In this document: positions 11,294-21,917 of the stretch, in pieces
Layout: every line of letters starts with the position of its first letter
How positions within the stretch are numbered: position 1 is the first letter of the stretch
From: Eleusine coracana subsp. coracana
Lineage: Eukaryota; Streptophyta; Magnoliopsida; Poales; Poaceae
Assembly: GCA_032690845.1 (NCBI GenBank)
Contig: CM064417.1
Coordinates: 11,996,501 to 12,060,500, forward strand
DNA: 64,000 nucleotides
Direction of reading: 5' to 3'
Made by a program: the position numbers and the translations under genes
The notes under the pieces: model-generated
Database searches by the model: none
Seen by the model: only the letters and a program-made list of their open reading frames with translations
Told to the model about the DNA's origin: nothing

Positions 11294-11555
11294 TATCTAC
11301 AATGTTGTCTCCATATAAATTTAAATATTAATTCTTGTGCTTGCTTAGTTACTAAACAAGTTTGGAAAAATTAACTAAATAGTCATAAAGGCAATCTCCT
11401 GTTACTTAGAGCAAATCAGTCGGTGCCAAGCTGCGTTAGTCGCACTATAGCACTTAAATCTTTTCACCTTAAGTCTTTTAGAGACAAAAACAGAATTATA
11501 GGTTGTAATTTATAACTGCGTAACAAGTAGAATCGACCAATCGACACATGACCTC
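11294..11555. other. untranslated region between antisense gene and integrase
   Basis: AT-rich, without a frame. It would hold the 3' ends of two convergent transcripts, the antisense gene from the left and the retroelement pol from the right. No clear poly(A) signal was chosen. Confidence 0.4.
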
Positions 11556-12736
11556 TCACACTTTGGCTCTGGGTTTAGTGTAGTGGCAGTCTGTTGTGCA
11601 GTATAAATTATATAACCATAATGTTCCAGCGTAAGACCAAAAAAAAACTTTAGACCATGTCAAAATATGAGAAATCGGTCGACAGCATAGCCTCGGAGCC
11701 GTAGACCAACGAGAAAGGTGACTGGCCAGTAGCCTGACTGACATTAGTGTGCAGCCCCCTGAGAACCAAAGGCAGCTCTCGAACCCACCGACCACATACG
11801 GTTTAAGCTTGTCAAATATTCGGGGCTTCAATCCCTGAAGAATCATACCGTTGGCTCGTTCGACCTGTCCATTGCTTTGAGGATGAGCCACTGATGCAAA
11901 GTGGTTTTTATTCCCATCTCATTGGCAAAATCATGAAACTCCCCAGATGTAAACTGAGTACCATTGTCGGTGATGATATAATGAGGGATCCCAAACCAAG
12001 TGAAAATATCTCTGACAAACTCGATCGCCTTCTTTGAAGTTATTTTGCTGACCGGCTTTGCTTCAATCCACTTGGTGAATTTGTCAATAGCAACAAACAA
12101 ATGAGTGAACCCGCCTGAAGCTTTCTTGAAAGGACCGACAATGTCAAGCCCCCAGACTACAAAAGGCCAAGTCATAGATATCATCTGAAGTTGCTACGAA
12201 GGCACGTGTGTCTCTTGAGCAAAAAATTGACAGCCTTCACACTTCTGAACGACTTGGTGTGCATCTTCAACCGCCATGGGCCAATAGAACCCTTGTCGGA
12301 AAGCTTTGCCGACCAAAGTCTTAGAAGCCGCATGGTTGCCACATACTCCTGAATGGATTTCTTCTATCAACTCTTTGCCTTCTAGAATCAAGATGCATTG
12401 CATCAAGATATTCGAACCCCCTCGTTGATAGAGTAGGTCATCCACCATCAAATATCATCGACACTTTGTCTTTAACCTTTGTTGCTCATTATGATTCGGA
12501 GGCAGCATCCCCTTAGTCAAAAATTGGACAATGGGTTCGCGCCAGTCGGTCTGTATGTTGATATCATCTACCATCTCAGCAACATCGGTCGTTAAGACGT
12601 CAGACCGAGGAGAAATAGTGGCATAATCAAGGGTGTGTAAGAAAACACCGGGTGGGACAATTGCTTGAGACGATCTCATCTTGGCTAGTTAATCAGCCGC
12701 TTGATTGTTATCTCAAAGAATATGCGTGAACTTCAG
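11556..12736 (-). pseudogene. gypsy integrase (zinc-binding and DDE core) with the end of RNase H
   Basis: On the minus strand, from 12736: the end of RNase H (NNQAAD, LAKM), then the integrase zinc finger in 12451-12194 with HSGVCGNHAASKT and CEGCQ, an HHCC pattern. The DDE core follows in 12184-11843 with WGLDIVGPF (first Asp) and IITDNGTQFTSGEF (second Asp). The third motif, NGQVERANG, carries the catalytic Glu and lies in another frame at 11891-11556, so there is a frameshift between them. There are also stops near 12191 and 12690. Integrase would join element cDNA to the host chromosome. The chain is broken and no active enzyme is expected. Confidence 0.9.
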
Positions 12737-12741
12737 TCCGT

Positions 12742-14309
12742 TGTTGACGGCTGTTAAGTACCATTTTTATCCGTCAACTATGCTCAAATAAAGGAGAACT
12801 TGGCATTTCATACACGCATATTTGTTTACAATAATATAGTTCCACTTGTACTTGGGAATTATTTGCATGCAGGAGGAAATATGAAGGAAACACACCGAAA
12901 AGGCAAAGAAACACACTTTCGACCAATGAGAGAGCGCCAACTGGACATCCTATGGATTGAAGGGCCCATTTTCAGTACCACACCGAAGAAACACATAAAA
13001 CTACCCTGACATCTGGGATGAGGACCCACCTGGCAGCCATCCTGAGGAAGCACAACCCAGGAGGGCCCAGCCACAGGTCGGTCGACCCCCTAGGTCGGTC
13101 GACCCAGGTCGACCCACGCATGCGGCCTTTCGTCCTGGGCTTGCATGTGGAGGCCCCTAGTTGATCCCTGAAGGCGGTGGGTAGGGATATTCTTGGCGGT
13201 TACTCCCCTTTGCCGACCTATAGAGGCTATAAATAGGAGGGTGTGGCTTTACACTCACACACACACCACAAGATGAATTCCTTCTCTTGCTACATAGTTG
13301 TTCTCAAGTCTTAGTGGAGTTAGGCTGAGTCTAGAGCTCTCTAGTTCTTCAAGTCTTCTCTTGGAGAAATTGGTTTGGCTCTTGTATCATTTCTCTTTTG
13401 TAAGACTTTGCTCTATTTAATATATGTCATGTTTTCATATAGTTGTGTTTGGGTCATGAGTTTCTTGTTTGATATTGTGATCCATATATGTGATAGTATA
13501 GCCCACTTATATGATAGTAGTTTATATTTATTATACTACTATTGTCATGCTTGTTATATACCGTCACTATAGACTAATTTATATGAAATAGTCTTTATGC
13601 TTAGGATTCATTGTTATGATATGACATGGGTTTGGTGATCATATTTATATGATAGCTCTGCTTCGTTAATATAACCATGGAGGAGTAGAGTGCTCTTTTT
13701 TGATTATGCAAGTATGGTACTTGGATAATTGATTCGCATCAATTATTTGTTAGTCTACCGGTTAGCTGAGGTAGGCGGCAGGTGGTGACAGTCCTGTCCG
13801 TCCTTTGAACTCCTCCACGCTAGGCTAGTGCGTAGGCTCTTGGCAAAAGTCGCCTGTGGATGCAGGGGTAGGTCCATGCCTGAAGTGTTATATTAATAAT
13901 TGTTGAACCTGAGTATAAGTGTGTATGTGTATAGAACTTAGGCTATACAGCTGTATATGAAAGTACTACAGGAGTTGCTCAGCTTAGTTCTTTGTCCACT
14001 AGGCTTTATTTATTTATTTATTTATTTATTTATATTTGAGATAGAATCTTCTGTGTGTCACACTACCTCGCCATTATCCATTGCTTGCCTGCCTTGCTTA
14101 GATGATCCTTATCAATTCGCAATGTAAATATGTGCATAGGTAAGCCTTCTTATTCATTGCCTTCCTTTGGGATAAATAAATATGATACCCTGAATCCTTC
14201 CAAGTGAAATGCTACAACAGTATTTTCCGTGCGCTTGCGGATTTTACCTAATTGGCTCTAGGACATATTAATGAATCATTTATAGCACCTTGCCAGGGAA
14301 AAATCAACA
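12742..14309 (+). repeat. 5' LTR of the Athila-type element
   Basis: 1568 bp, TGTTGACGGC to AAATCAACA. A TATAAATA box at 13228-13235 is followed by a CACACACACACC tract, a plausible transcription start region. GGTCGACC-type words cluster at 13079-13115, and a TTTA microsatellite lies at 14004-14033. The ORF-like stretches in it are AT-rich chance frames. Confidence 0.85.
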
Positions 14310-14317
14310 AGCATTTC

Positions 14318-14335
14318 TGGCGCCGTTGCCGGGGA
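14318..14335 (+). other. primer-binding site, tRNA-Asp type
   Basis: TGGCGCCGTTGCCGGGGA lies 9 bases after the LTR end. This word is the typical Athila-lineage PBS, complementary to the 3' end of tRNA-Asp. It fixes the LTR boundary and the + orientation. Confidence 0.85.
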
Positions 14336-14450
14336 AAGCGTATGATTAAGAAATTACTAATGTACATATTTATGTTACGATTATAAGGCCATCTCCTAAG
14401 CAGGCTAACCTTGCTTTTTTTCTATATTTTGTATGAAAACAGGGTAGTGT

Positions 14451-15229
14451 ATGAGTGGTTTTGACTTGCCGACAAACTTCACCGAAGATCTAGAATCACT
14501 CTTGAGAAGGGCATGAGCTAGGCTCACCCCTCCTGAAAAGCTACCTCGGTCGTGAACCCGTCACTTCCGCACCACCAAGCTTTGTGCCGATGGCCCAAAA
14601 GGCCCTCCACGAGTTCTCCGCTCCCTCTGCTGCCAATGTTCTTGTTGGTCCAGCTAACAACGTGGGAGATGCGAACTTTGAGATCAAGACGGGTCTCATC
14701 ACCATGGTGCAGGCCAGCCCATTCTGTGGGAAGGCCAATGAGGACGCAAGTGCTCATCTGCAACATTTCCTGGAGATTTGCAACACTTTCAAGATGAAGG
14801 ACACCACCCTCGATTCTGTTTGTCTTCGACTATTCCTGTTCTCTCTCCTCGGGAGGGCGAGACAGTGGTTCTACGTGAACCTTGATGATGTAAACAGTTG
14901 GGAAAAATGTTCTGTCGTGTTCCTCGCGAAGTTTTTCCTGTTGGGCAAAACCAATGCCCTCCGTGGAAAGATTTCGAGCTTCCAGTAGGAGTCGAAGGAG
15001 TCGATTCCTGAGGCATGGGAGAGGCTCCAAGAGTACATCTTGGCATGCCCACACCACAGGATGCATGACAGGCGTATCATCCAGAACTTCTACAACGGGC
15101 TCACTCCGTCGGTCCGTGATCACCTCGACGCTGCTGCTGGTGGAGCCTTCTTCTCGCTCACTGTGAGCAAGGCAAAGGAGCTGATCGAGAAAATGGTGTC
15201 CAACCACGTCCGCGGGGCATGCACTCCGT
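14451..15229 (+). pseudogene. Athila-type gag, truncated
   Basis: The likely start is ATG at 14451 (MSGFDLPTNF), with a stop at 14514 (TGA, probably from CGA). After a frame change, 14584-14988 gives a clear gag core: GLITMVQASPFCGKANEDA, HLQHFLEICNTFK and LFLFSLLGRARQWFY, then FLAKFF. This is the capsid-like retrotransposon gag domain. It continues past a TAG to ESIPEAWERL, FYNGLTPSVRDHLD and AAAGGAFFSLT. It ends abruptly at 15229 where it meets the LTR. Gag would form the particle; this copy cannot. Confidence 0.85.
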
Positions 15230-15553
15230 TGGCTTTATTTATTTATTTATTTATATTTGAGATAGAATCTTCAGTGTGTCACACTAACTCGTCATTATCC
15301 ATTGCTTGCCTGCCTTGGTTAGATGATCCTTATCAATTCGCAATGTAAATATGTGCATAAGTAAGCCTTCTTATTCATTGCCTTCCTTTGGGATAAACAA
15401 ATACGATACCCTGAATACTTCCGGGTGAAATGCTACAACGGTATTTTCCGTGTGCTTACGGATTTTACCTAATTGGCTCTAGGACATATGAATGAAGCAT
15501 TTATGGCACCTTGCGAGCGATGATTTATTAGTTTGGCTTAGCAAAAGTCAACA
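15230..15553 (+). repeat. truncated 3' LTR of the Athila-type element
   Basis: It matches the last part of the LTR at 12742-14309 from the GGCTTTATTTATT microsatellite onward, with scattered substitutions. The final 40 bases differ, but the terminal TCAACA is kept. The junction with gag at 15230 sits at the edge of the TTTA repeat. Confidence 0.8.
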
Positions 15554-16353
15554 TCCATTAAATTTGTCTTCGAGCTTCCTTACTTCTTGGTAGTAGGCAA
15601 CCATATTGCCATCCACATAGTTCCAATCCTTAGTGACTTGGTTGATGACCAGAGCCGAATCACCAAAGATATCGAGACGTTGAATGCCGAGTGATACGGC
15701 AATGTGCAAACCGTGTAGAAGAGCGTCATATTCTGGAGACTTTTTAAATGCGTGAAACATGATCTAGAGGACATACCGGAGCCTTTCTCCTTGTGGTAAG
15801 ATAAGCACAATTCCTGTCAACATCCATTAAATTTGTCTTCGAGTTTCCTTACTTCTTGGTAGTAGGCAACCATATTGCGATCCACATAGTTCCAATCCTT
15901 AGTGACTTGGTTGATGACCAGAGCCGAATCACCAAAGATATCGAGACGTTGAATGCCGAGTGATACGGCAATGTGCAAACCGTGTAGAAGAGCGTCATAT
16001 TCTGCAGCGTTTTTAAATGCGTGAAACATGATCTAGAGGACATACCGGAGCCTTTCTCCTTGTGGTAAGATAAGCACAATTCCTATCAACATCCATTAAA
16101 TTTGTCTTCGAGCTTCCTTACTTCTTGGTAGTAGGCAACCATATTGCGATCCACATAGTTCCAATCCTTAGTGACTTGGTTGATGACCAGAGCCGAATCA
16201 CCAAAGATATCGAGACGTTGAATGCCGAGTGATAGGGCAATGTGCAAACCGTGTAGAAGAGAGTCATATTCTGCAGCGTTTTTAAATGCGTGAAACATGA
16301 TCTAGAGGACATACCGGAGCCTTTCTCCTTGTGGTAAGATAAGCACAATTCCT
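15547..16353. repeat. 269-bp tandem triplication within the Tat RNase H
   Basis: Three units start at 15547, 15816 and 16085, each exactly 269 bases. Each begins with (G/A)TCAACATCCATTAAATTTG and ends ACAATTCCT, and only a handful of bases differ between units. Each encodes on the minus strand MFHAFKxxxEYDxLLHGLHI to RKLEDKFNGC. The GTCAACA at the start is the LTR terminus of the Athila-type element, present in all three units, so the triplication came after that insertion. Confidence 0.95.
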
Positions 16354-17290
16354 GCACCCGCTCGAGGTAACTAGAGGGATCCATCAAAGTACATTTTCCA
16401 GTACTCAATATATTGCGGTGCAGGCGACATCTGAATCTCTGTCCACTCGGAAACGAAGTTAGCTAACGCTTGTCCTTTGATTGCCGAGCGGGGTACAAAC
16501 GTAATGGTGAACTGACCGAGCTCGACTGCCCACTTGGCAATTTTTCCTTTGGCTTCTCGGTTGTGGAGGACTTCTTCGAGTGCAAAGGTTGTTTGAACTT
16601 CAATAGGATGAGCCTAAAAATAGTGCTTCTACTTCCTCAAAGTGATCAAGAGCGCATATAACAGCTTCAAGTTCTGGTGGTATCGTGTTTTGGAAGCACT
16701 AAGGACCTCACTAACAAAATACATCGGGTGTTGTACTTTTTATACGTGATCCTCTTCTTCTTGGTCGACCACTAAGACGGTGCTCACAACTTGAGTTGCG
16801 GCCGATATGTATAGCTGAAGCTTTTCTTGTGGCTCGGGAGGCACCAGTACTGGAATATTGCTGAGGTGGACCTTCAACTCATCCAACGCCAATTGCGCCT
16901 CTATTGTCCAGACGAAGTCATCCTGCTTTTTGAGCAGTTTAAAAAATGGTACACCCCTGACCCCCAGTCAAGAGATAAAGCAACTCAAGGATGCCATGCA
17001 CTCGGTCAACTTCTGAACATCCCTTTGGGAATTAGGTGGCCCCATATCAAGGATCGCCTTGATTTTGTCCGGGTTAGCCTCTATACCTCATTTTGAAATG
17101 ATGTAGTCGAGTAGCTTTCCCGAAGGAACCTTAAAAACACACTTTTTACGGTTCAACTTCATCGAGTAGCGCCTCAAGTTGTCAAACGTCTCTGCCAGGT
17201 TAGAGAGAAGTTCTTCAACGTTCCGAGTCTTTACCACGATGTCATCAACATATGCTTCTGCGTTCCGACTGATCTGAGTTTCGAGGCAGC
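15554..17290 (-). pseudogene. Tat RT C-terminal half and RNase H
   Basis: On the minus strand from 17290: RCLETQI and AYVDDIVVKT, an intact YVDD RT active site. Next come LRRYSMKLNRKKCVFKV, PPNSQRDVQKL and the RNase H region (YISAATQVVSTVLV, HPMYFVSEVL). It then reaches AEYDALLHGLHIA and LDIFGDSALVINQV, the RNase H Asp region, in the triplicated part. Several stops interrupt it, for example near 16734 and 16614. It joins to the N-terminal RT half at 18231 when the fragment 17296-18230 is taken out. Confidence 0.85.
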
Positions 17291-17295
17291 GTTGA

Positions 17296-18230
17296 ATATG
17301 ATGAGGACATCACTCCTATGGATACACACAACACTCCTCCAAATCTGGACTTGCAAGGTCCAATGACTAGAGCTCGTGCACGACGACTAAATTTAGAGGT
17401 GAGCTCGTTCCTACGTTCTTCGCTATATGTTACTTTTGAGAATGGTTTGCTACCTAATGATTATTTTATGATTAGAAACCATGGAGAGGACCAGGAGATG
17501 ATGGGAGAAGGAGCTGGGAACGTGGAGGACCAGCAAGGGCTTGGAAGCCAAAGTGGAGGCCCAATCAAAACCGACTTCGAGTCTGTTTCTGGGCCCAGGA
17601 CCAGTCTATACTAAAACAGTCGCCCAGAACGCATACGGCCTCGGATTTGGACGTTCTATATATGCACGTAAAGATAAGGAGAAGACCTTTACAATGCCGC
17701 CGGCCTCATGTCAAAATTCATCCGGAGTCATCAGGAATCGTCAAAACAAGAGAGAGTCCAGAATCTATGTCGGTGTTGCGTCGCCTATTTTTGGCCTTTG
17801 GGCTTTGTATCTAGTTGAGCCCAATTAGGGGCGTGTCCAGAAGGTCTTGCATGACCCTAGGGTCTTTATATACAGCCGCCGCCACACCATTAGGGTGGGG
17901 TTTTGCTTAGATCAATTCTGTTCATAAACAGTTTTGCCGTTCATCGGTTTGTGAGACCCCAACTTCGAGAGTTTAATCATACATCTGCAATTGTGTTGCA
18001 TTCTTCGTTGTTCTTGCTTGTGTTCTTGATTCGCAGGCAGGGATTAGCCTTCTTGGCAAGGTCAATCGTCTTTGGGATGGTTGATAACCAGAGGAGACGT
18101 CGTGCTGCGATTGCGGGATTTAGAACGTGCTGTTCTGAAGCCGGATCGATTTGTGTGTCGCCTCCGACCAAATCAACTTACCAAGAACCTTTTGGAAGAT
18201 CGGGAACCCTTGTTCACATCAGAATACCAT
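17296..18230 (+). mobile_element. gypsy fragment: polyprotein tail plus LTR, inserted in the Tat RT
   Basis: The insert lies between GTTGA (17291-17295) and GTTGG (18231-18235), a likely short duplication, and splits the RT frame at GATYQ. The left part encodes EYDEDITPMDTHNT, LQGPMTRARARRLNLEV and FMIRNHGEDQEM, the Arg-rich polyprotein C-terminus common in grass gypsy elements. The right part is LTR-like, with GTCTTTATATACAGCC near 17861 as a possible TATA region and a 3' end CACATCAGAATACCAT that looks like sequence next to a PBS. It has neither a normal TG start nor a second LTR. It may be a truncated cDNA or the remains of a larger deleted element. Confidence 0.65.
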
Positions 18231-18735
18231 GTTGGTAAGTCGCGCCAGCATTTTTCAGACCGAATGGCATAGTAGTATAGCAGTAGGCGCCGAAGGGAGT
18301 TATAAAGGAAGTCTTGATCTAATCTTTAACTTTCAGTGGGATCTGGTGATAGCCTGAATAGGCATCCAGAAAGCTTAAAAGCTCACACCCGGCTGTTGAG
18401 TCTACAATCTGATCAATACGTGGCACAGCGAAGGGGTCTTTAGGACAGACCTTGTTCAAATCGGTATAATCGACATAAATCTATCACTCTTTATTCTTGT
18501 TAGGTACAAGGATTGGGTTTACCAACCAATTGGGATGGTACACTTCCCTTATAAACTTAGCATCTAACAATCTAGCTATCTCCTTCATGGCGTCCTTGTG
18601 GTCTTGTGCGAATCTTCTAAGCCTTTGCTTGACGGGGGTGGCCCCAGGAGGCATCCTTAGCTCGTGCTCAATCTTTTCTCTAGGAACTCCCGGCATGTCA
18701 GAGGGCTTCCATGCAAAGATGTCCCTATTTTCCTA
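18231..18735 (-). pseudogene. Tat RT N-terminal half
   Basis: On the minus strand: ENRDIFAWKPSDMPGVP, a typical start of the gypsy RT region, then IEHELRMPPGATPVKQRLRR, AKFIREVYHPNWLVNPILV and CVDYTDLN-like residues through CPKDPF. It continues to DAYSGYHQI-like residues, TSFITPFGAYCY and MPFGLKNAGATYQ. Stops lie near 18484 and 18330. The frame then meets the fragment 17296-18230. The active-site half is at 15554-17290. Confidence 0.9.
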
Positions 18736-19908
18736 GAGGAAAAGAGTGAGCGTGAGTTCCTATTTCTCGTCGAGGTTGGTCCCTGCATAAGTGATTTTGG
18801 AAGGATCCTCTGGATCGAGCGAAACTTCCTTGGTAGGGACCTCTTCTGTCTGGATCTTGTCCTTGGTGGGCTTCTTCACGGGGACCTCCGCGTCAGTCCG
18901 CTCCTGACTGCCGACTGCCTTCTGGATCTCGAACCGGTCGGACAGCATCAACTGTTGGTTGGCCATCTCACAACTTTGCACATCGCAATCGAAAGAATTC
19001 CAAAGGTTAGAGTGTAGGGAGATGATTCCCTTGGGGCCTGGCATCTTGAGAGTGAGGTACGGGTAGTACAGGAGCGCCATGAATTTCGCCATCGTCGCTC
19101 TGCAGAATATGGCATGGTAAGAAGACTCGAAGTCAGCTACCTGGAAGATAACACGCTCTGTCCTGAAGTTCTCATGGGTTCCAAAGGTGACAGGCAGAGT
19201 GATCTGTCCTATAGGAACATAAGTCTTGACGGGCACGATCCCATGAAAGGGAGAGGAACTCGGCTGTAAGTCACTGACCAACAAGCCTAACTCCATGAGG
19301 GTCTTAGTGAAGATCAAGTCCAGACTGCTTCCTCCGTTGATGAGTACTTTGTTGAACTTGACCCCCTTCATCGTTGCCGCAAGCACTAGTGGATAGCGAC
19401 CCGACTTGGGTAGGTGTCTGGGATGATCCGACCGATCAAAAGTAATCGGTATTTCAGACCACCACATGTACTCGGGCGCAGCAGGCTCTACGGAATTGAT
19501 CTCACGTAGCTTGAGTTTTTGTTTGCGCTTGGACGTGTAGGCATCCGGGCCTCCGAAGATGAAGTTGACTTCCTTCCGAGACTCCTGAAACTCTCCATCC
19601 TTGTCCTTGTCATCATCGTCATTGGCCTTATCCTTGCCATTGTGTCTTGGCGGATCTTTGGCCACCTTCCGCGCGGCAGTCGTGAAGCCCTTCAGATGGT
19701 AACAATCCTTCGCTTTGTGGTTTCCTTTTGGATGCCATAGGCACGGGTCACTCATCAAATCGTCCAAGGTCCGTTGGTTCATCCGAGGATTTTTCCTCAT
19801 TCGGTCTACTGCAGCGACCATGTTCTCAGTCTTCCGCTTCTTGTCCTTCTTGGAGGACTCTGGTTTGTCCGAGCACTTCTCCTTGCTTTTGCCTCGGATG
19901 TCATACAA
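18736..19908 (-). pseudogene. Tat gag C-terminus and aspartic protease
   Basis: The frame 19908-18760 encodes a Lys-rich linker, a C-H type zinc-knuckle remnant (CLWHPKGNHKAKDCYHLKG), an Asp/Lys-rich stretch and then the protease. The protease active-site triad reads NGGSS (VLINGGSSLDLIF; codon at 19336-19338), where this group has DGGSS, so the catalytic Asp is Asn. After it come PFHGIVPV, YVPIGQITLPVTFGT and YHAIFCRATMAKFMA, the usual order. The enzyme would have cut the polyprotein; without the Asp it is inactive. Confidence 0.9.
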
Positions 19909-20043
19909 GGCCGATTCTCTAGATGCAAACTTATCAGCAATCTCGAAGCACTCCCGAGCAGTCAGCCTGAGGTCATGATTCCTCCGATCGATCTCCCAAA
20001 CTAGCTCATCGCTCTGGACACCTCCTTGGAAGGTTGCAATGAT

Positions 20044-21523
20044 CTATTGGTCAGGGACATTAGGGATCTCGGTCTTCTTGGCGCAGAACCGCTTGATGTA
20101 ATCGTGTAGGGTTTCGTCAGCCTTCTGCTTGATCCGGGTGAGGTCAAAGTGATTGCCCGGCCGGTTGCAGGTAGCTTGGAAGCTCTCAGTGAACTTCTTG
20201 TTGAGGTCACCCCATGAAGTAATCGACCTGTCCGAGAGTGATGTGAGCCAAATTCGAATGGCTGGCTCGAGACAAACCGGTAGATAGTTAGCCATCACAT
20301 AGGTGTCGCCTCCTGCCGACCGAATCGCCATGCTGAGGATTGGTCTGACCATCATACTTCTCGATAGGGACCGACTTGAATCATTTAGGCCAGCAAGCCA
20401 TTCGAAGCTCCGGTATGTAAGCCTTTGTCCCATTGAATTCGTCCTCGTTAGGGGTGACCGACCTCCATTGTCAGTCTGATGACCGGGAAGGTGAAAACGG
20501 GCGACGATTATGGCGAGGACCAATGTCGTCACTATGACGACGATGCCGGTTGTCTTCATCATGGTTTTCGCGCCGGTCCCGATCGTCTTATCGACATCGG
20601 TCGTCGCAGTTGTCTCTCGGAGGTGAATTGCAACGTCGGTCATCCTATCGGTCATCAGTCCTCTGGTTGCGGCGCTCCTCCTCATGTCACTGTTCGTCCC
20701 AGATCCGCTCTTCAGTAAGAGAGTTTATGGTATCTCGACCGTCACGTGGTCTCATAGAATTCCTCAGATCACTACGTTGTCGTCCACGAGAAGTTGCATA
20801 GCTAGAACTCGCCACTGACTGTGGCTCGTCCCTGGCCACGTCTTGAACAGTAGCTGCTTTGAGCATGGCTACTGCCTTATGCATCACGCAGGTCTGATAT
20901 GCTGCATCAGCCATCAAGCTATCAAGCAATATTTTAGCCCCGGTGATGTTGAACTGAGGGGTATCATAAACCTTGACTCCATCCACCTCAATTTCCAAGT
21001 CTCCGAGGTCTAGCTGTCGCGCCAGTCGGGATCCATGAGATCCTCTCGGTCGGCAGCGATGACCGTTCGAAGGTGGTACCTCTTCGGGGTCGTCATCCCT
21101 TTGGCCTTCCTCACCATGTCCATCGTTGCTGTTGGCAGGACCATCGTCATTGTGGCCATCATCCCCATTGTCGGTAGGGTCCTCATGAACCTCGACCATA
21201 TTAATGGCCAAAGGATAAGGGCATGTAGATCTGTCTGAGTCCTCATCAAAGGAGCGGACCGACTTAGAGTCATACCCGGTGGGTAGATCTGTGTCGCTGA
21301 AACCGAGTGAGACCAATGTAGGGATCAGATCTGACGGGCTCGGTGATCGCGCCATGAGATTGGCTACAGCCAAGTCGGATCGATGGTCGTCAAGGCCTAG
21401 CGCTCCGTTGGAGTCGACGGTGAAGTCGAGCGACCCGAAGGATATCTTGAAGTCCGGCGAGTATTGGATGGTGGGAATCTCGGCCATCGAAGTCAACGGT
21501 GAATCCCGGCGGGCCTTGTCCAC
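20044..21523 (-). pseudogene. Tat gag, N-terminal and capsid part
   Basis: The frame 21523-20687 starts MDKARRDSPLTSMAEIPTI and is Asp/Ser-rich. The frame 20685-20044 has the capsid core: GGDTYVMANYLPVCLEPAI, WLTSLSDRSITSWGDLNKKF, FQATCNRPG and ETLHDYIKRFC, matching the retrotransposon gag domain. The two frames are close but the region between 20660 and 20400 is frame-disturbed. A stop at 20044 separates it from the following zinc-knuckle/protease frame, which continues as IIATFQGGV. It formed the capsid in the ancestral element. Confidence 0.85.
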
Positions 21524-21540
21524 CTACCTAGCGCGCCAAC

Positions 21541-21917
21541 TATCAAGACTTCTACTCGGCAATAAATTTATAGGGCTACATCGGGATTAAGAATTCAATG
21601 GTTAGGACACAAGACACTGATTTAGATAGGTTCGGGCCCTCTCGACGAGAGTAAAAACCCTACGTTCTGTGTTCTAGGGTTTGTATTGATGTTGTGTTGT
21701 CTGTCCCTCGATGGGGGTTCCCTGCCGTCTTATAGATCGGGTCGACAAGGGGGTACATGAATAGTCCTACTCGTAGTCTACAAAGATTCACATATAAAGT
21801 CTATCTTTAATTGCCTTGTTCTCCAAGCCGACTCGGTCGGTTCCCTTATGGATAAGGTACCCGGTCGTCTACCGACTTGGGCATAGCTATGGATACCTAT
21901 ACGGTAAGTATTTCACA
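21541..21917 (-). repeat. 5' LTR of the Tat element
   Basis: 377 bp, pairs with 7042-7418 without length change. The inner edge (on +) reads TATCAAG where the partner has TGTTAAG, so the terminal TG has mutated. The adjoining minus-strand sequence GTTGGCGCGCTAGGTAGG is the probable PBS; I did not identify the tRNA. Confidence 0.9.

Larger units (their letters stand above)
12742..15553 (+). mobile_element. Athila-type gypsy element, internally deleted, inserted in the Tat RNase H
   Basis: It begins TGTTGACGGC and ends GTCAACA. The flanks TCCGT (12737-12741) and TCCAT (15554-15558) form a 5-bp duplication with one mismatch. Removing the element restores the RNase H frame (KFNG then LKFTH). The order is LTR (12742-14309), tRNA-Asp-type PBS, gag, then directly the last 324 bp of the 3' LTR, so all of pol and most of the 3' LTR are missing. 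The PBS and gag type indicate the Athila lineage. Confidence 0.85.
7042..21917 (-). mobile_element. Tat-type Ty3/gypsy element with antisense gene, on - strand
   Basis: It has LTRs of 377 bp at each end and a perfect 5-bp duplication, ATGAT, at 7037-7041 and 21918-21922. Reading the minus strand gives LTR, PBS, gag, protease, RT, RNase H, integrase, a long region with an opposite-strand spliced gene (8410-11293), then LTR. A long non-pol region with an extra, oppositely oriented ORF is a feature of the plant Tat lineage. By eye the two LTRs differ at about 31 of 377 positions. Nested inside are the Athila-type element at 12742, the fragment at 17296 and a triplication at 15547. It inserted in the copia RT at the YVDD codons. 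Confidence 0.9.

Noticed and set aside
15547..16353. Regular direct repeats that could suggest an array such as CRISPR
   Set aside because: The unit is 269 bp, contiguous, without spacers, and codes for part of RNase H in a plant genome. It is a tandem triplication.
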